A stretch of DNA of 64,000 nucleotides from Rubrivivax benzoatilyticus JA2 = ATCC BAA-35 (GCF_000190375.1 NZ_AEWG01000063.1:42090-106089); one strand, 5' to 3'. Shown: positions 27,969-36,682, numbered from the stretch's first letter. Notes: generated by a model not told the origin, from the sequence alone. Made by a program: numbers and translations.

Positions 27969-28982
27969 ATGAACGGGGACCTGCTCGTCCAGCGCCCCGA
28001 AGGTCTGTACTGCCCGGCCGGAGACTTCCACGTCGACCCCTGGCGGCCGGTGGCGCGCGCGGTCATCACCCACGCCCATGCCGACCACGCGCGCCGCGGC
28101 CACGGCGCCTACCTGGCGCAGGCCGACGGCGCCGGCGTGCTGCGCGCGCGCCTGGGCGACATCAACCTGCAGACGCTGGCCTGGGGCGAAGCCGTCCACG
28201 TCGGCGGCGTGCGTGTCAGCCTGCACCCGGCCGGCCACGTGCTCGGCTCGGCCCAGGTGCGGCTGGAGCACTGCGGCCAGGTCTGGGTGGCCTCGGGCGA
28301 CTACTACGCCAGCGCCCACGCCGACGAGCGCAACCCGACCTGCCCGCCGTTCGAGCCGCAGCGCTGCCACTGCTTCATCACCGAGAGCACCTTCGGCCTG
28401 CCGATCTACCGCTGGCGGCGCCAGGCCGAGGTCTTCGCCGAGATCGACGCCTGGTGGCGCGCCAACGCCGAGGCCGGGCGCGCCAGCCTGCTGCTGGGCT
28501 ACAGCTTCGGCAAGGCGCAGCGCCTGCTGGCCGGTGTCGACGCGTCGATCGGGCCCATCGTCGCTCACGGCGCCGTCGAGTCGGTCAACGAGGCCTATCG
28601 CGCCGCTGGGGTCGCGCTGCCGGCCACGCAGCCGATCGACGCGCTCGACAAGGCGGCACTGTCGCGGGCGCTGGTCGTCGCGCCGCCGGCGGTGCGCGGC
28701 AGCGCCTGGGCGCGCCGGCTGGGCGACTGCTCCGACGCTTTCGCCAGCGGCTGGATGCAGCTGCGCGGCGCACGCCGGCGCCAGGGCGTGGACCGCGGTT
28801 TCGTGCTCAGCGACCACGCCGACTGGCCGGGGCTGCAGCGCGCCATCGTCGCCACCGGCGCCGAACGCATCATCGTCACGCACGGCGATGAGGCGGTGAT
28901 GGTGCGCTGGCTCTGCGAGCAGGGGCTGGACGCCGGGAGCTTCCGCACCGAATACGGCGCCGGCGACGACGAGCCGGCCTAG
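27969..28982 (+). CDS. Ligase-associated DNA exonuclease (metallo-beta-lactamase/beta-CASP-like)
   Basis: A 337-residue MBL-fold nuclease with the metal-binding HAHADH motif near residue 37, HPAGHVLGSAQV in the middle and a C-terminal SDHADW. It matches the 'ligase-associated DNA exonuclease' family that normally sits beside an ATP-dependent ligase, a helicase (Lhr-like) and a phosphoesterase. The cognate ligase is present 3.2 kb downstream, but two unrelated genes intervene and no helicase or phosphoesterase is in view. The start ATG 27969 gives the conserved LLVQRPEGLYCPAGDFHVDPW opening. Its TAG stop overlaps that of the convergent pat gene. Confidence 0.88.
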   Translation: MNGDLLVQRPEGLYCPAGDFHVDPWRPVARAVITHAHADHARRGHGAYLAQADGAGVLRARLGDINLQTLAWGEAVHVGGVRVSLHPAGHVLGSAQVRLEHCGQVWVASGDYYASAHADERNPTCPPFEPQRCHCFITESTFGLPIYRWRRQAEVFAEIDAWWRANAEAGRASLLLGYSFGKAQRLLAGVDASIGPIVAHGAVESVNEAYRAAGVALPATQPIDALDKAALSRALVVAPPAVRGSAWARRLGDCSDAFASGWMQLRGARRRQGVDRGFVLSDHADWPGLQRAIVATGAERIIVTHGDEAVMVRWLCEQGLDAGSFRTEYGAGDDEPA

Positions 28983-31660
28983 AGTGCCAGCACGATGCGG
29001 CGGGTGCCCGGCTCGGGCTGCTCGATGTCGTAGTCGAAGCCCAGGCGGCCGGCCAGGTCCAGCATGCGGCGGTTCTCGCTGAGCACGGTGGCCACCAGGC
29101 GCTGCGTGCCACGCGCCTTCAGGTAGGCGATCAGCTTGCGCATCAGGCGCTCGCCCAGGCGCCCGCCCTTGATGTCCGAACGCACGACGATGCCGAACTC
29201 GGCCTCGACGTTGTCCGGGTCGCAGAGCGCGCGCACCACGCCCAGCGTCTCCTCGCCGGGGCCGTCGGTCTTGGGCGCGGTGGCGAGGAAGGCCATCTCG
29301 CGCTCGTAGTCGATCTGCGTCAGCCGCGCGAGCTCGCTGTGCTCGATGCTGCGCCGGCTGTAGAAGACCCGCATGCGGATGTCGTTCGGGTCCAGCTTGG
29401 CCAGGAACTCGAGATGCTGCTCCTCGTCTTCGGGGCGGATCGGGCGCAGCGTCAGCTGGCGGTCCTGCCAGGCGACGGTTTCGCTGAGGTCGGCCGGGTA
29501 GGGCCGGATCGCGAAGCGCCGGCTGCCGCCGGGGCCACGCGCGTCGACGCGGATGCGGGCGTCGAGTGCCAGCACGCCGTGGGCGTCGGCGACCAGCGGG
29601 TTGAGGTCGAGTTCGGCGATGCGCGGCTCGTCGGCCAGCAGCTGCGAGACGCGCACCAGCACGTCGCAGACGGCGTCGACGTCGGCCGCCGGCACGTCGC
29701 GCCAGCCGGCCAGCAGCCGGGCGACACGCGTGCGTTCGACCAGCGCGCGCGCCAGCGGCCGGTTCAGCGGCGGCAGCGCGACGGCGCGGTCGGCGACGAC
29801 CTCGACCGCAGTGCCGCCGGCGCCGAACAGGATCACCGGGCCGAACAGCGGGTCCAGCGTCGCGCCGACGATCAGCTCCAGCCCGCTGGCGCGGCGCACC
29901 ATGGTCTGCACCGAGAAACCGGTGATCGCCGCGCCCGGCTGGCGCTCGCGCACGCGGCGCAGCATCGAGCTGGCGGCGTCGCGCACCGAGGCGGCGTCGT
30001 CGAGGTCGAGCGCGACGCCGCCGATGTCGCTCTTGTGGCCGAGCTCCGGCGCGACGATCTTCAGCGCCACCGGGAAGCCCAGCGCCTGCGCCGCGGCGAC
30101 CGCGGCCTCGGGGTCGGGCGCGACCGAGTGCGTGGCGACGACCGGCACGCCGACGGCGGCCAGCACCGCCTTGGCCTCGGGCTCGGTCAGCCACTCGCGG
30201 CCTTCGGCCAGTGCGGCGTCGATCGGCGCGTGCACCTGGGCGGCATGCCACAGCGGCTCGGGCGGGGCGGCCGGCGGCGTCTGGATCAGCAGCTCCTGGT
30301 TGCGGCGGTAGGTCTGCAGCATGCCCAGTGCCCGCACCGCGTCCTCGGGCGTGTCGTAGGTCGGCAGCCCGGCGGCGTGGCACAGCGCACGCGCCTCGCG
30401 CACCGCGTCGCCGCCGAGCCAGCAGGTCATCGGCTGCAGCGGCGAACGCTGCAGCGCCGGGATCACCGCGCGTGCGACCTCGGCCGCCGGCACGATGGCC
30501 GTCGGCGCGTGCACGAACAGCAGCGTGCCCGGCGAGGTGTCGGTGTGCAGCGCGGCGATGGCGTCGACATAACGCTGCACCGGCGCGTCGCCGACGATGT
30601 CCACCGGATTGGCGCGCGACCAGCGCGGCGGCAGCACGCGGTCCAGCGCGGCATAGACCGCGGCGCTGGGTTCGGCCAGCGGCACCTCGGCGGCCTGCGC
30701 CGCGTCGGCAGCCAGCACGCCGGCGCCACCGCCGTTGGTCAGCACCGTCAGGCGCTCGCGCTCGGCGGCGGCCGGGCCGCGCAGCGACAGCCGCGGGTGC
30801 GACAGCGTCTCGGCGGCGGCGAAGAGTTCCTGCAGCGTCTGCACACGCAGCATGCCGGCGCGGCGGATCGCGGCGTCGAAGACCAGGTCGGAGGTCGCCA
30901 GAACGCCGGTGTGAGAGGCCGCGGCACGCTGGCCTGCCTGGGTGCGGCCGGCCTTGACGATCAGCACCGGCTTGTTGCGCGCCGCCGCGCGTGCGGCCGA
31001 CATGAACTTGCGCGCGTCGGTCACCGTCTCGACGTAGAGCAGGATGGCGCGTGTGTGGGCGTCGCTGGCGAGGTGGTCGATCAGGTCGCCGAAGTCGACG
31101 TCGAGCTGCTCGCCCAGTGACGCGAACAGCGAGAAGCCGACGCCGCGCGCCGCCGCCCAGTCCAGCAGCGCCGTGACCAGCGCGCCCGACTGCGAGACGA
31201 AGGCCAGCGTGCCCGGTGCCGCGGTGACGTGGGCGAAGCTGGCGTTGAGCTTGAGCCGCGGGTTCAACAGCCCCAGACAGTCCGGGCCCAGCACCCGCAG
31301 CAGGTGCGGGCGGGCGGCGTCCTGCACGGCCCGGCGCTGCCCGGGCGACAGCCCGGCGGTCATCACGATCGCCGCGCGGGTGCCGCGTTTGCCGAGTTCG
31401 GCCACCAGCTTGGCGACGGTGTCCGGCGGCGTGCACAGCACGGCGAGCTCGGGCGCCTCGGGCAGGTCGGCGGCGCGGGCGTAGGCGCGCTGGCCGCCCA
31501 GCACCGGCCGGCGCGGGTTGACGGCCCAGACCGGGCCCTCGAAGCCGCTGCCGGCGGCGTTGGCCCAGACGGTGGCCCCGAGGCTGGCAGGGCGATCGGA
31601 AGCGCCGAACACCGCCACCGAGCGGGGTTCGAACAACGAATCCAGATGGCGGGTGCTCAT
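28979..31660 (-). CDS. Bifunctional acyl-CoA ligase (ADP-forming type) / GNAT acetyltransferase (Pat/PatZ family)
   Basis: An 893-residue multidomain protein. In order it has a CoA-binding Rossmann domain (VAVFGASDRPASLG at about 15), a succinyl-CoA-ligase-like domain with ASHTGVLATSD (His250), an ATP-grasp domain (GFPVALKIVAPELGHKSDIGG), and a C-terminal GNAT domain from about 735 with the acetyl-CoA loop region DIKGGRLGERLMRKL. Pat/PatZ proteins acetylate lysines, for example inactivating acetyl-CoA synthetase. Here the phosphohistidine of true ADP-forming ligases is kept, which is unusual for regulatory Pat. It lies between the exonuclease and ligase genes on the opposite strand. Confidence 0.9.
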   Translation of the reverse strand: MSTRHLDSLFEPRSVAVFGASDRPASLGATVWANAAGSGFEGPVWAVNPRRPVLGGQRAYARAADLPEAPELAVLCTPPDTVAKLVAELGKRGTRAAIVMTAGLSPGQRRAVQDAARPHLLRVLGPDCLGLLNPRLKLNASFAHVTAAPGTLAFVSQSGALVTALLDWAAARGVGFSLFASLGEQLDVDFGDLIDHLASDAHTRAILLYVETVTDARKFMSAARAAARNKPVLIVKAGRTQAGQRAAASHTGVLATSDLVFDAAIRRAGMLRVQTLQELFAAAETLSHPRLSLRGPAAAERERLTVLTNGGGAGVLAADAAQAAEVPLAEPSAAVYAALDRVLPPRWSRANPVDIVGDAPVQRYVDAIAALHTDTSPGTLLFVHAPTAIVPAAEVARAVIPALQRSPLQPMTCWLGGDAVREARALCHAAGLPTYDTPEDAVRALGMLQTYRRNQELLIQTPPAAPPEPLWHAAQVHAPIDAALAEGREWLTEPEAKAVLAAVGVPVVATHSVAPDPEAAVAAAQALGFPVALKIVAPELGHKSDIGGVALDLDDAASVRDAASSMLRRVRERQPGAAITGFSVQTMVRRASGLELIVGATLDPLFGPVILFGAGGTAVEVVADRAVALPPLNRPLARALVERTRVARLLAGWRDVPAADVDAVCDVLVRVSQLLADEPRIAELDLNPLVADAHGVLALDARIRVDARGPGGSRRFAIRPYPADLSETVAWQDRQLTLRPIRPEDEEQHLEFLAKLDPNDIRMRVFYSRRSIEHSELARLTQIDYEREMAFLATAPKTDGPGEETLGVVRALCDPDNVEAEFGIVVRSDIKGGRLGERLMRKLIAYLKARGTQRLVATVLSENRRMLDLAGRLGFDYDIEQPEPGTRRIVLAL

Positions 31661-31720
31661 GGGCCCAGTCTAGGGTTAACCTAAGCGCGAGAGTTGACTC
31701 GAAACCCGAAAGTCCCGGTG

Positions 31721-32170
31721 ATGAAGATCCTGTTGCCCGTCGATGGCACCCCGTCCGCCCTGTTCGCCGTGCAGCACGCGCTGCGCCTGCGCCAGGAGGG
31801 CCTGGACGCGAGCTACGTGCTCGCCAACGTGCAGACCCCGCCGTCGCTGTACGAGGTGATGACCGCCCACGACCCGGTGGTGCTGGACGACGTGCGCCGC
31901 GCCGCCGGTGCCGACCTGCTGGCGCCGGCCGAGGCGCTGCTCGAGGCCGCCGGCGCCTCCTGGGAGAGCGAGGTGGCCGGTGGCGAGCCGGGCCACGTGC
32001 TCGTCGACCTGGTCGAGACCTACGGCTGCGACGCCGTGATCATGGGCGCGCAGGAAGAAGGCGAGGGCGTCGGCCCGGTGGCGATGGCCCTGCTCGAGCG
32101 CTGCCCGGTGCCGGTGACCGTCGTGCGTCCGCCGGTGCCGGTCGAGCCCCAGGCGGACCTGGAGCCGTAA
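31721..32170 (+). CDS. Universal stress protein (UspA family)
   Basis: A 149-residue single-domain USP. The N-terminus MKILLPVDGTPSALFAVQHAL and the C-terminal MGAQEEG...GPVAMALLERCPVPVTVVR fit the family's nucleotide-binding fold; the ATP-binding G-x2-G-x9-G(S/T) motif is only loosely kept (MGAQEEGEGVGPVAM). ATG 31721 begins the conserved domain; a TTG nine codons upstream is also in frame but part of a possible -35 sequence. It is divergent from pat and 22 bp upstream of the DNA ligase gene, so it may be co-transcribed with it. Its role is presumably in stress survival. Confidence 0.85.
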   Translation: MKILLPVDGTPSALFAVQHALRLRQEGLDASYVLANVQTPPSLYEVMTAHDPVVLDDVRRAAGADLLAPAEALLEAAGASWESEVAGGEPGHVLVDLVETYGCDAVIMGAQEEGEGVGPVAMALLERCPVPVTVVRPPVPVEPQADLEP

Positions 32171-32192
32171 GCCGGGCGGCGCCGGCCGCACG

Positions 32193-33920
32193 ATGCGCCA
32201 GTTCGCCGCGCTGTACCTGCAGCTCGACGCCAGCACCGCCACCGGCGACAAGGTGGCGGCGCTGGCGCGTTACTTCGCCGAGGCGCCGGCCGAGGATGCC
32301 GCCTGGGCGGTCTACTTCCTGGCCGGCGGCCGGCCGCGCCAGCTCGTGCCGGCGGCCGTGCTGCGTGCCACCGCGCAGCAGCTCGCCGGCCTCGACGACT
32401 GGCTGTTCGAGGCCTGCTACCAGGCCGTCGGCGATCTCGCCGAGACCATCGCCCACGTGCTGCCGGCGCCCGAACGTGCGTCCGACGGCGGCCTGGCCGA
32501 ATGGGTGGAGCAGCGCCTGCTGCCGCTGCGCGGGCTGGCCCCGGCCGAGCAGGCCGCGCGCCTGGCGGAACACTGGGCGGCGCTGGACGCCACCGGCCGC
32601 TTCCTGCACGTCAAGCTGATCGGCGGCGGCTTTCGCGTCGGCGTCAGCCGGCTGCTGGTGCAGCGTGCGCTGGCCCAGGCCTCGGGCCTGGACGCCCAGC
32701 GCATCGCCCAGCGCATGATGGGCTACACCGACGCACGCGCGACGCCCAGCGCCGAGCGCTACCGGGCGCTGGTGGCCCCGGGTGAAGACGCCGCCACCGA
32801 CGCCGGCCGCCCGTATCCGTTTTTCCTCGCCCACCCGCTGCAGGCCGAGCCGCCGACGCTGGGGCCGGTCGCCGACTGGCTGGCCGAATGGAAGTACGAC
32901 GGCATCCGCGCCCAGCTGGTGTGCCGCGCCGGCGGCTGCTGGATCTGGTCGCGTGGCGAGGAACTGGTCACAGAGCGTTTCCCGGAGGTCGTCGCGGCCG
33001 CGACCGGCTTGCCCGACGGCACGGTGCTCGACGGCGAGATCCTCGCCTGGCACCCCGGCGACGAGCGCCCGGCGCCGTTCGCGCTGCTGCAGCAGCGCAT
33101 CGGCCGCAAGACGCTGACGAAGAAGGTGCTGGCCGACGCGCCGGTGGTCTTCGTCGCCTACGACCTGCTCGAAGCCGGCGGCCGGGACCTGCGCGCCGTG
33201 CCGCAGCACGAGCGTCGGGCGCGGCTCGAGGCGCTGCTGGCGCCGACGCCGCTGCGTGTCTCGCCCGAGGTGACGGCGCCCGACTGGGCGGGCCTCGCCG
33301 CGCTGCGTGCGCAGGCGCGTGAGCGCGGCGTCGAAGGGCTGATGCTCAAGCAGCGCGGTGCGGCCTACGGCGTCGGCCGCACCAAGGCCGACGGCGTCTG
33401 GTGGAAGTGGAAGATCGAGCCTTACGCGGTCGACTGCGTGCTGGTCTACGCCCAGGCCGGCCACGGCCGGCGCGCCAGCGTCTACACCGACTACAGCTTC
33501 GCGGTCTGGAACCGCGCGCCGCGCGACGCCGCCGAAGCCGAGGCCGCCGTCGAGGCGCTGGTCGCCGCGGCCGGGCGCCGCAGCGCCGCCGAGCCCGACG
33601 CCGAGGTCGAGGTCGATGCCGGCGAGCCGCCGCTGCGCCTGGTGTCCTTCGCCAAGGCCTACTCGGGCCTCAGCGACGCCGAGTTCGCCGCCGTCGACCG
33701 CGTGATCCGGCAGACGACGCTGGAGAAGTTCGGCCCGGTGCGCAGCGTGCGGCCGACGCTGGTCTTCGAGCTCGGCTTCGAGGGCCTGGCCGAGAGCGGC
33801 CGCCACAAGAGCGGCATCGCGGTGCGTTTCCCGCGCATGCTGAGGCTGCGCGCCGACAAGCCGCTGCACGAGGCCGACACGCTGGCGACGCTGCGTGCGC
33901 TGCTGCCGCCGGCGCGCTGA
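32193..33920 (+). CDS. ATP-dependent DNA ligase (LigB/cisplatin-response type)
   Basis: A 575-residue ATP-dependent ligase. The N-terminal DNA-binding domain spans about 1-200. The nucleotidyltransferase core carries motif I EWKYDGIR with Lys234 as the AMP-accepting residue, motif III-like FVAYDLLE, motif IV EGLMLKQR and motif V VWWKWK. A C-terminal OB fold follows. It belongs to the family associated with a partner exonuclease, thought to work in DNA repair separately from the NAD-dependent LigA. Its partner exonuclease gene is at 27969. The stop codon directly abuts the stop of the convergent peroxidase gene. Confidence 0.92.
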   Translation: MRQFAALYLQLDASTATGDKVAALARYFAEAPAEDAAWAVYFLAGGRPRQLVPAAVLRATAQQLAGLDDWLFEACYQAVGDLAETIAHVLPAPERASDGGLAEWVEQRLLPLRGLAPAEQAARLAEHWAALDATGRFLHVKLIGGGFRVGVSRLLVQRALAQASGLDAQRIAQRMMGYTDARATPSAERYRALVAPGEDAATDAGRPYPFFLAHPLQAEPPTLGPVADWLAEWKYDGIRAQLVCRAGGCWIWSRGEELVTERFPEVVAAATGLPDGTVLDGEILAWHPGDERPAPFALLQQRIGRKTLTKKVLADAPVVFVAYDLLEAGGRDLRAVPQHERRARLEALLAPTPLRVSPEVTAPDWAGLAALRAQARERGVEGLMLKQRGAAYGVGRTKADGVWWKWKIEPYAVDCVLVYAQAGHGRRASVYTDYSFAVWNRAPRDAAEAEAAVEALVAAAGRRSAAEPDAEVEVDAGEPPLRLVSFAKAYSGLSDAEFAAVDRVIRQTTLEKFGPVRSVRPTLVFELGFEGLAESGRHKSGIAVRFPRMLRLRADKPLHEADTLATLRALLPPAR

Positions 33921-34505
33921 TCAGCTCTTGCTGCGGGGGATGCGGCCCATCAAGAAGAACTCGTCGTTGGGCCGCATGCCGATGACGTTGGCGATGCGGT
34001 TGGACAGGCCGAAGAAGGCGGTGATCGCGGCGATGTCCCAGGCGTCCTCGGCATCGAAGCCGTGTGCCGCCAGGGCCTCGAAGTCGGCCTCTCCGACCTC
34101 GTGCGAGGCGCTGCAGACCTTGAGCGCGAAGTCCAGCATCGCGCGCTGACGCGGGCTGATGTCGGCCTTCAGGGGGTTGACCGCCACCTGGTCGGCGACG
34201 AGCGGCTTCTTCTCGTAGATGCGCAGGATCGCGCCGTGCGCGACGACGCAGTACAGGCACTGGTTCCGCGCCGAGGTGGCGACGACGATCATCTCGCGCT
34301 CGCCCTTGGTCAGGCTGCCGGTCTCCTTGGCCATCAGCGCGTCGTGATAGGCGAAGAAGGCGCGCCACTCGGCCGGCCGGTGGGCCAGCGCGAGGAAGAC
34401 GTTGGGCACGAAACCGGCCTTCTCCTGCACCTCGAGGATGCGGGCACGCAGGTCCTCGGGAAGGTCCTTCAGTTCGGGCACGGGGTAGCGGGACACGGGG
34501 CTCAT
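33921..34505 (-). CDS. Peroxidase-related enzyme, AhpD/carboxymuconolactone decarboxylase family
   Basis: A 194-residue AhpD-like protein. The active-site CxxC with downstream His (NQCLYCVVAHGAI) is intact, as required for peroxide reduction through a disulfide. The rest fits the 'uncharacterised peroxidase-related enzyme' family (FVPNVFLALAHRP near the start, FFGLSNRIANVIGMRPNDEF near the end). ATG 34505 gives MSPVSRYPVPELKDLP; ATG 34514 is three codons upstream. The physiological substrate is unknown. It is divergent from tolB, with a promoter region between. Confidence 0.87.
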   Translation of the reverse strand: MSPVSRYPVPELKDLPEDLRARILEVQEKAGFVPNVFLALAHRPAEWRAFFAYHDALMAKETGSLTKGEREMIVVATSARNQCLYCVVAHGAILRIYEKKPLVADQVAVNPLKADISPRQRAMLDFALKVCSASHEVGEADFEALAAHGFDAEDAWDIAAITAFFGLSNRIANVIGMRPNDEFFLMGRIPRSKS

Positions 34506-34620
34506 CGGCGGCATCGGCTTAGGTGGCGACGCCGCAGTCTCGCGGCCGGCGCGGCGTGCCGCCACCCGGGGCGACCCGCGGCTTGTACCGCCGCTCACAG
34601 GGGCCACTGCGATGGCTGCC

Positions 34621-34626
34621 TACAAT
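34621..34626 (+). promoter_or_regulatory. Putative -10 element (TACAAT) for tolB
   Basis: GCCTACAATGGCG matches the -10 motif found before ubiJ and the tRNA-Lys genes. It lies inside the first codons of the longest tolB reading frame, which argues for a tolB start downstream of about 34633. Confidence 0.45.
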
Positions 34627-34665
34627 GGCGCGTTTCCGGTTGCCGACGCGAAGCCGTTACCCGCT

Positions 34666-35970
34666 TTGAACACAGTCCTCGAAGACCGGTCCAGCAGCCC
34701 TGCCTGGCCGCGCCGTCGTTTCCTCACCGCCCTGGCCGCCGCCGGCACCGCCTTCCCGGCGGCCGCGCAGTTCCGCGTCGACGTCTCCGGCGTCGGCGCG
34801 CGCCAGATCCCGATCGCGATCGCCCCCTTCCGTGACGAAGGCGCGCTGCCGACGCCCGTCTCGGGCATCGTCGGCGCCGACCTCGCGCGCAGCGGCATGT
34901 TCCGCGTCGCCGGCTCGCCGGTGGCGCTGGACGAGCGCAGCGTCGTCGCCGCCGCCGACTGGCGCGCGCGCGGTGTCGATGCCGTGGTCGCCGGCTCGGT
35001 GACACGCATGGCCGACGGCCGCCTGGACATCCGCTTCACGCTCTGGGACATCGTCAAGGGCGAGCAGCTGGTGGCGCAGAGCAAGCTGGTGCTGGCCGCC
35101 GACCTGCGCCTGACCGCGCACCGCATCGCCGACGCCATCCACGAGGCCCTGACCGGCGAGCGCGGCGTCAACGCGACGCGCATCGTCTACGTCGTCAAGG
35201 CCGGCAAGCGCTACACGCTGAACGTCACCGACGCCGACGGCGAAGGCGGGCAGGTCGCGCTGGCCAGCCCCGAGCCGATCATCTCGCCGGCCTGGTCGCC
35301 CGACGGCCGCGAGCTGGCCTATGTCTCGTTCGAGACGCAGAAGGCGGTGGTCTGGGTGCAGGACCTGATCACCGGCAGCCGGCGCAAGCTGGCCGACTTC
35401 CGCGGCTCCAACAGCGCGCCGGCCTGGTCGCCCGACGGCCGCGAGCTGGCGATGACGCTGACCCGCGACGGCATCTCGCAGCTCTACGCGATGCCGCGTG
35501 CCGGCGGCACGCCGCGGCGGCTGACGAGCAGCTCGGCGATCGACACCGAGCCGGTGTACGCGCCCGACGGCCGCTCGATCTTCTTCGTCAGCGACCGCGG
35601 CGGCGGCCCGCAGGTCTACCGCCTGCCGCTGGACGGCGGCGGCCCGCAGCGCGTCACCTTCACCGGCGGCTACAACATCAGCCCGGCGGTGAGCCCCGAC
35701 GGCAAGCTGCTGGCCTACATCTCGCGCCAGGGCGACGCCTTCAAGCTGATGACGCTCGACCTCGCCGCCGGCGGTGTGCGCACGCTCACCGACACGCGCG
35801 ACGACGAGAGCCCGAGTTTCGCGCCCAACGGCAAGCTGATCGTCTACGCGACGCGTCAGCAAGGCCGCGACGTGCTGATGACGACCACGCTCGACGGTTC
35901 GTTCAAGACGCGGCTGGTGAGCAGCGGCGCCGACATGCGCGAACCTGCCTGGGGGCCGTTCGAACGCTGA
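34666..35970 (+). CDS. tolB: Tol-Pal system beta-propeller protein TolB
   Basis: About 434 residues. After the signal region the N-terminal alpha/beta domain begins FRVDVSGVG, followed by a six-bladed beta-propeller with repeated SPAWSPDGRELA / APAWSPDGRELA-type blades. TolB is periplasmic and links Pal to the TolQRA machine that constricts the outer membrane at division. The signal contains PRRRFLTALAAAG, which resembles a Tat signal. TTG 34666 is preferred because an ATG at 34612 precedes the likely -10 element; the longer form would be 452 residues. pal and cpoB follow, but tolQRA is not adjacent upstream as it is in many relatives. Confidence 0.93.
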   Translation: MNTVLEDRSSSPAWPRRRFLTALAAAGTAFPAAAQFRVDVSGVGARQIPIAIAPFRDEGALPTPVSGIVGADLARSGMFRVAGSPVALDERSVVAAADWRARGVDAVVAGSVTRMADGRLDIRFTLWDIVKGEQLVAQSKLVLAADLRLTAHRIADAIHEALTGERGVNATRIVYVVKAGKRYTLNVTDADGEGGQVALASPEPIISPAWSPDGRELAYVSFETQKAVVWVQDLITGSRRKLADFRGSNSAPAWSPDGRELAMTLTRDGISQLYAMPRAGGTPRRLTSSSAIDTEPVYAPDGRSIFFVSDRGGGPQVYRLPLDGGGPQRVTFTGGYNISPAVSPDGKLLAYISRQGDAFKLMTLDLAAGGVRTLTDTRDDESPSFAPNGKLIVYATRQQGRDVLMTTTLDGSFKTRLVSSGADMREPAWGPFER

Positions 35971-36043
35971 CCGTGTCGGCCGGTTGCGCCCCGCCGACGT
36001 TGTTCTTCCTGTTTCCGTTTTTTCCCCCAAGAGGAGTATTCCC

Positions 36044-36586
36044 ATGACCCGATTCCACCGCCTGCCGCTCGTCTCCGCGCTGTCTGCCGCGGCCGTGCTG
36101 CTGGCTGCCTGCGGCACGACGACCGACCTGTCCGAGAACAAGGCCCCGGTCGAGACGCGTCCCACCGCCGACGCGAACGCCAACGCGAACGCGACGCCGC
36201 AGTCCAAGGTGGCCACCGTCGAACTGTCGGCCCGTGACGCCGCTGCCGCGGCTGCCGCCAAGGCGCGCACCGTCTACTTCGACTTCGACAGCTACGTCGT
36301 CAAGGACGAGTACAAGCCCGTCATCGACGCCAACGCCAAGTTCCTGACGCTGGACAAGACCGTGCGCCTGACCGCCGAAGGCCACACCGACGAGCGCGGC
36401 GGCCGCGAGTACAACCTGGCCCTGGGCCAGAAGCGTGCCGAAGCCGTCGTCAAGGCGCTGCAGGTGATGGGCGCGGCCGCCGGCCAGGTCGAGCCGGTCA
36501 GCTTCGGCAAGGAGCGTCCGGCCGATCCGGGCCATGACGAAGCCGCCTGGTCCAAGAACCGTCGCGTCGAGCTGAAGGACAAGTGA
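36044..36586 (+). CDS. pal: Peptidoglycan-associated lipoprotein Pal
   Basis: A 180-residue outer-membrane lipoprotein. The signal peptide ends in the lipobox LLAACG, so Cys22 or nearby is lipidated. An OmpA-like C-terminal domain has YFDFDSYVV, the peptidoglycan-binding region TAEGHTDERGGREYNLALGQKRA and the closing NRRVELK. A flexible Ala/Asn-rich linker separates the two. Pal anchors the outer membrane to peptidoglycan as part of Tol-Pal. The start ATG has GAGGAG nine bases upstream. It is 73 bp after tolB and is followed by a hairpin array before cpoB. Confidence 0.95.
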   Translation: MTRFHRLPLVSALSAAAVLLAACGTTTDLSENKAPVETRPTADANANANATPQSKVATVELSARDAAAAAAAKARTVYFDFDSYVVKDEYKPVIDANAKFLTLDKTVRLTAEGHTDERGGREYNLALGQKRAEAVVKALQVMGAAAGQVEPVSFGKERPADPGHDEAAWSKNRRVELKDK

Positions 36587-36600
36587 TGAACCACCCCCGT

Positions 36601-36682
36601 AGCGCCTTCGGCGCTGCCTTGCAGGCCGCGCCGGGCTATGCGCCCGGCCCCTCGCTTGGCGCAGAGCGTCCACTGGACGCTC
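36601..36682 (+). repeat. Hairpin array at the pal / cpoB junction
   Basis: Three perfect tandem hairpins occur within 82 bp: AGCGCC-TTC-GGCGCT (36601-36615), GCCGGGC-TATGC-GCCCGGC (36630-36648) and GAGCGTCC-ACT-GGACGCTC (36664-36682). They resemble the arrays at 23029 and 25404 in short loops and perfect stems. They probably cap the highly expressed pal message. The segment happens to be open in the cpoB frame. Confidence 0.72.
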
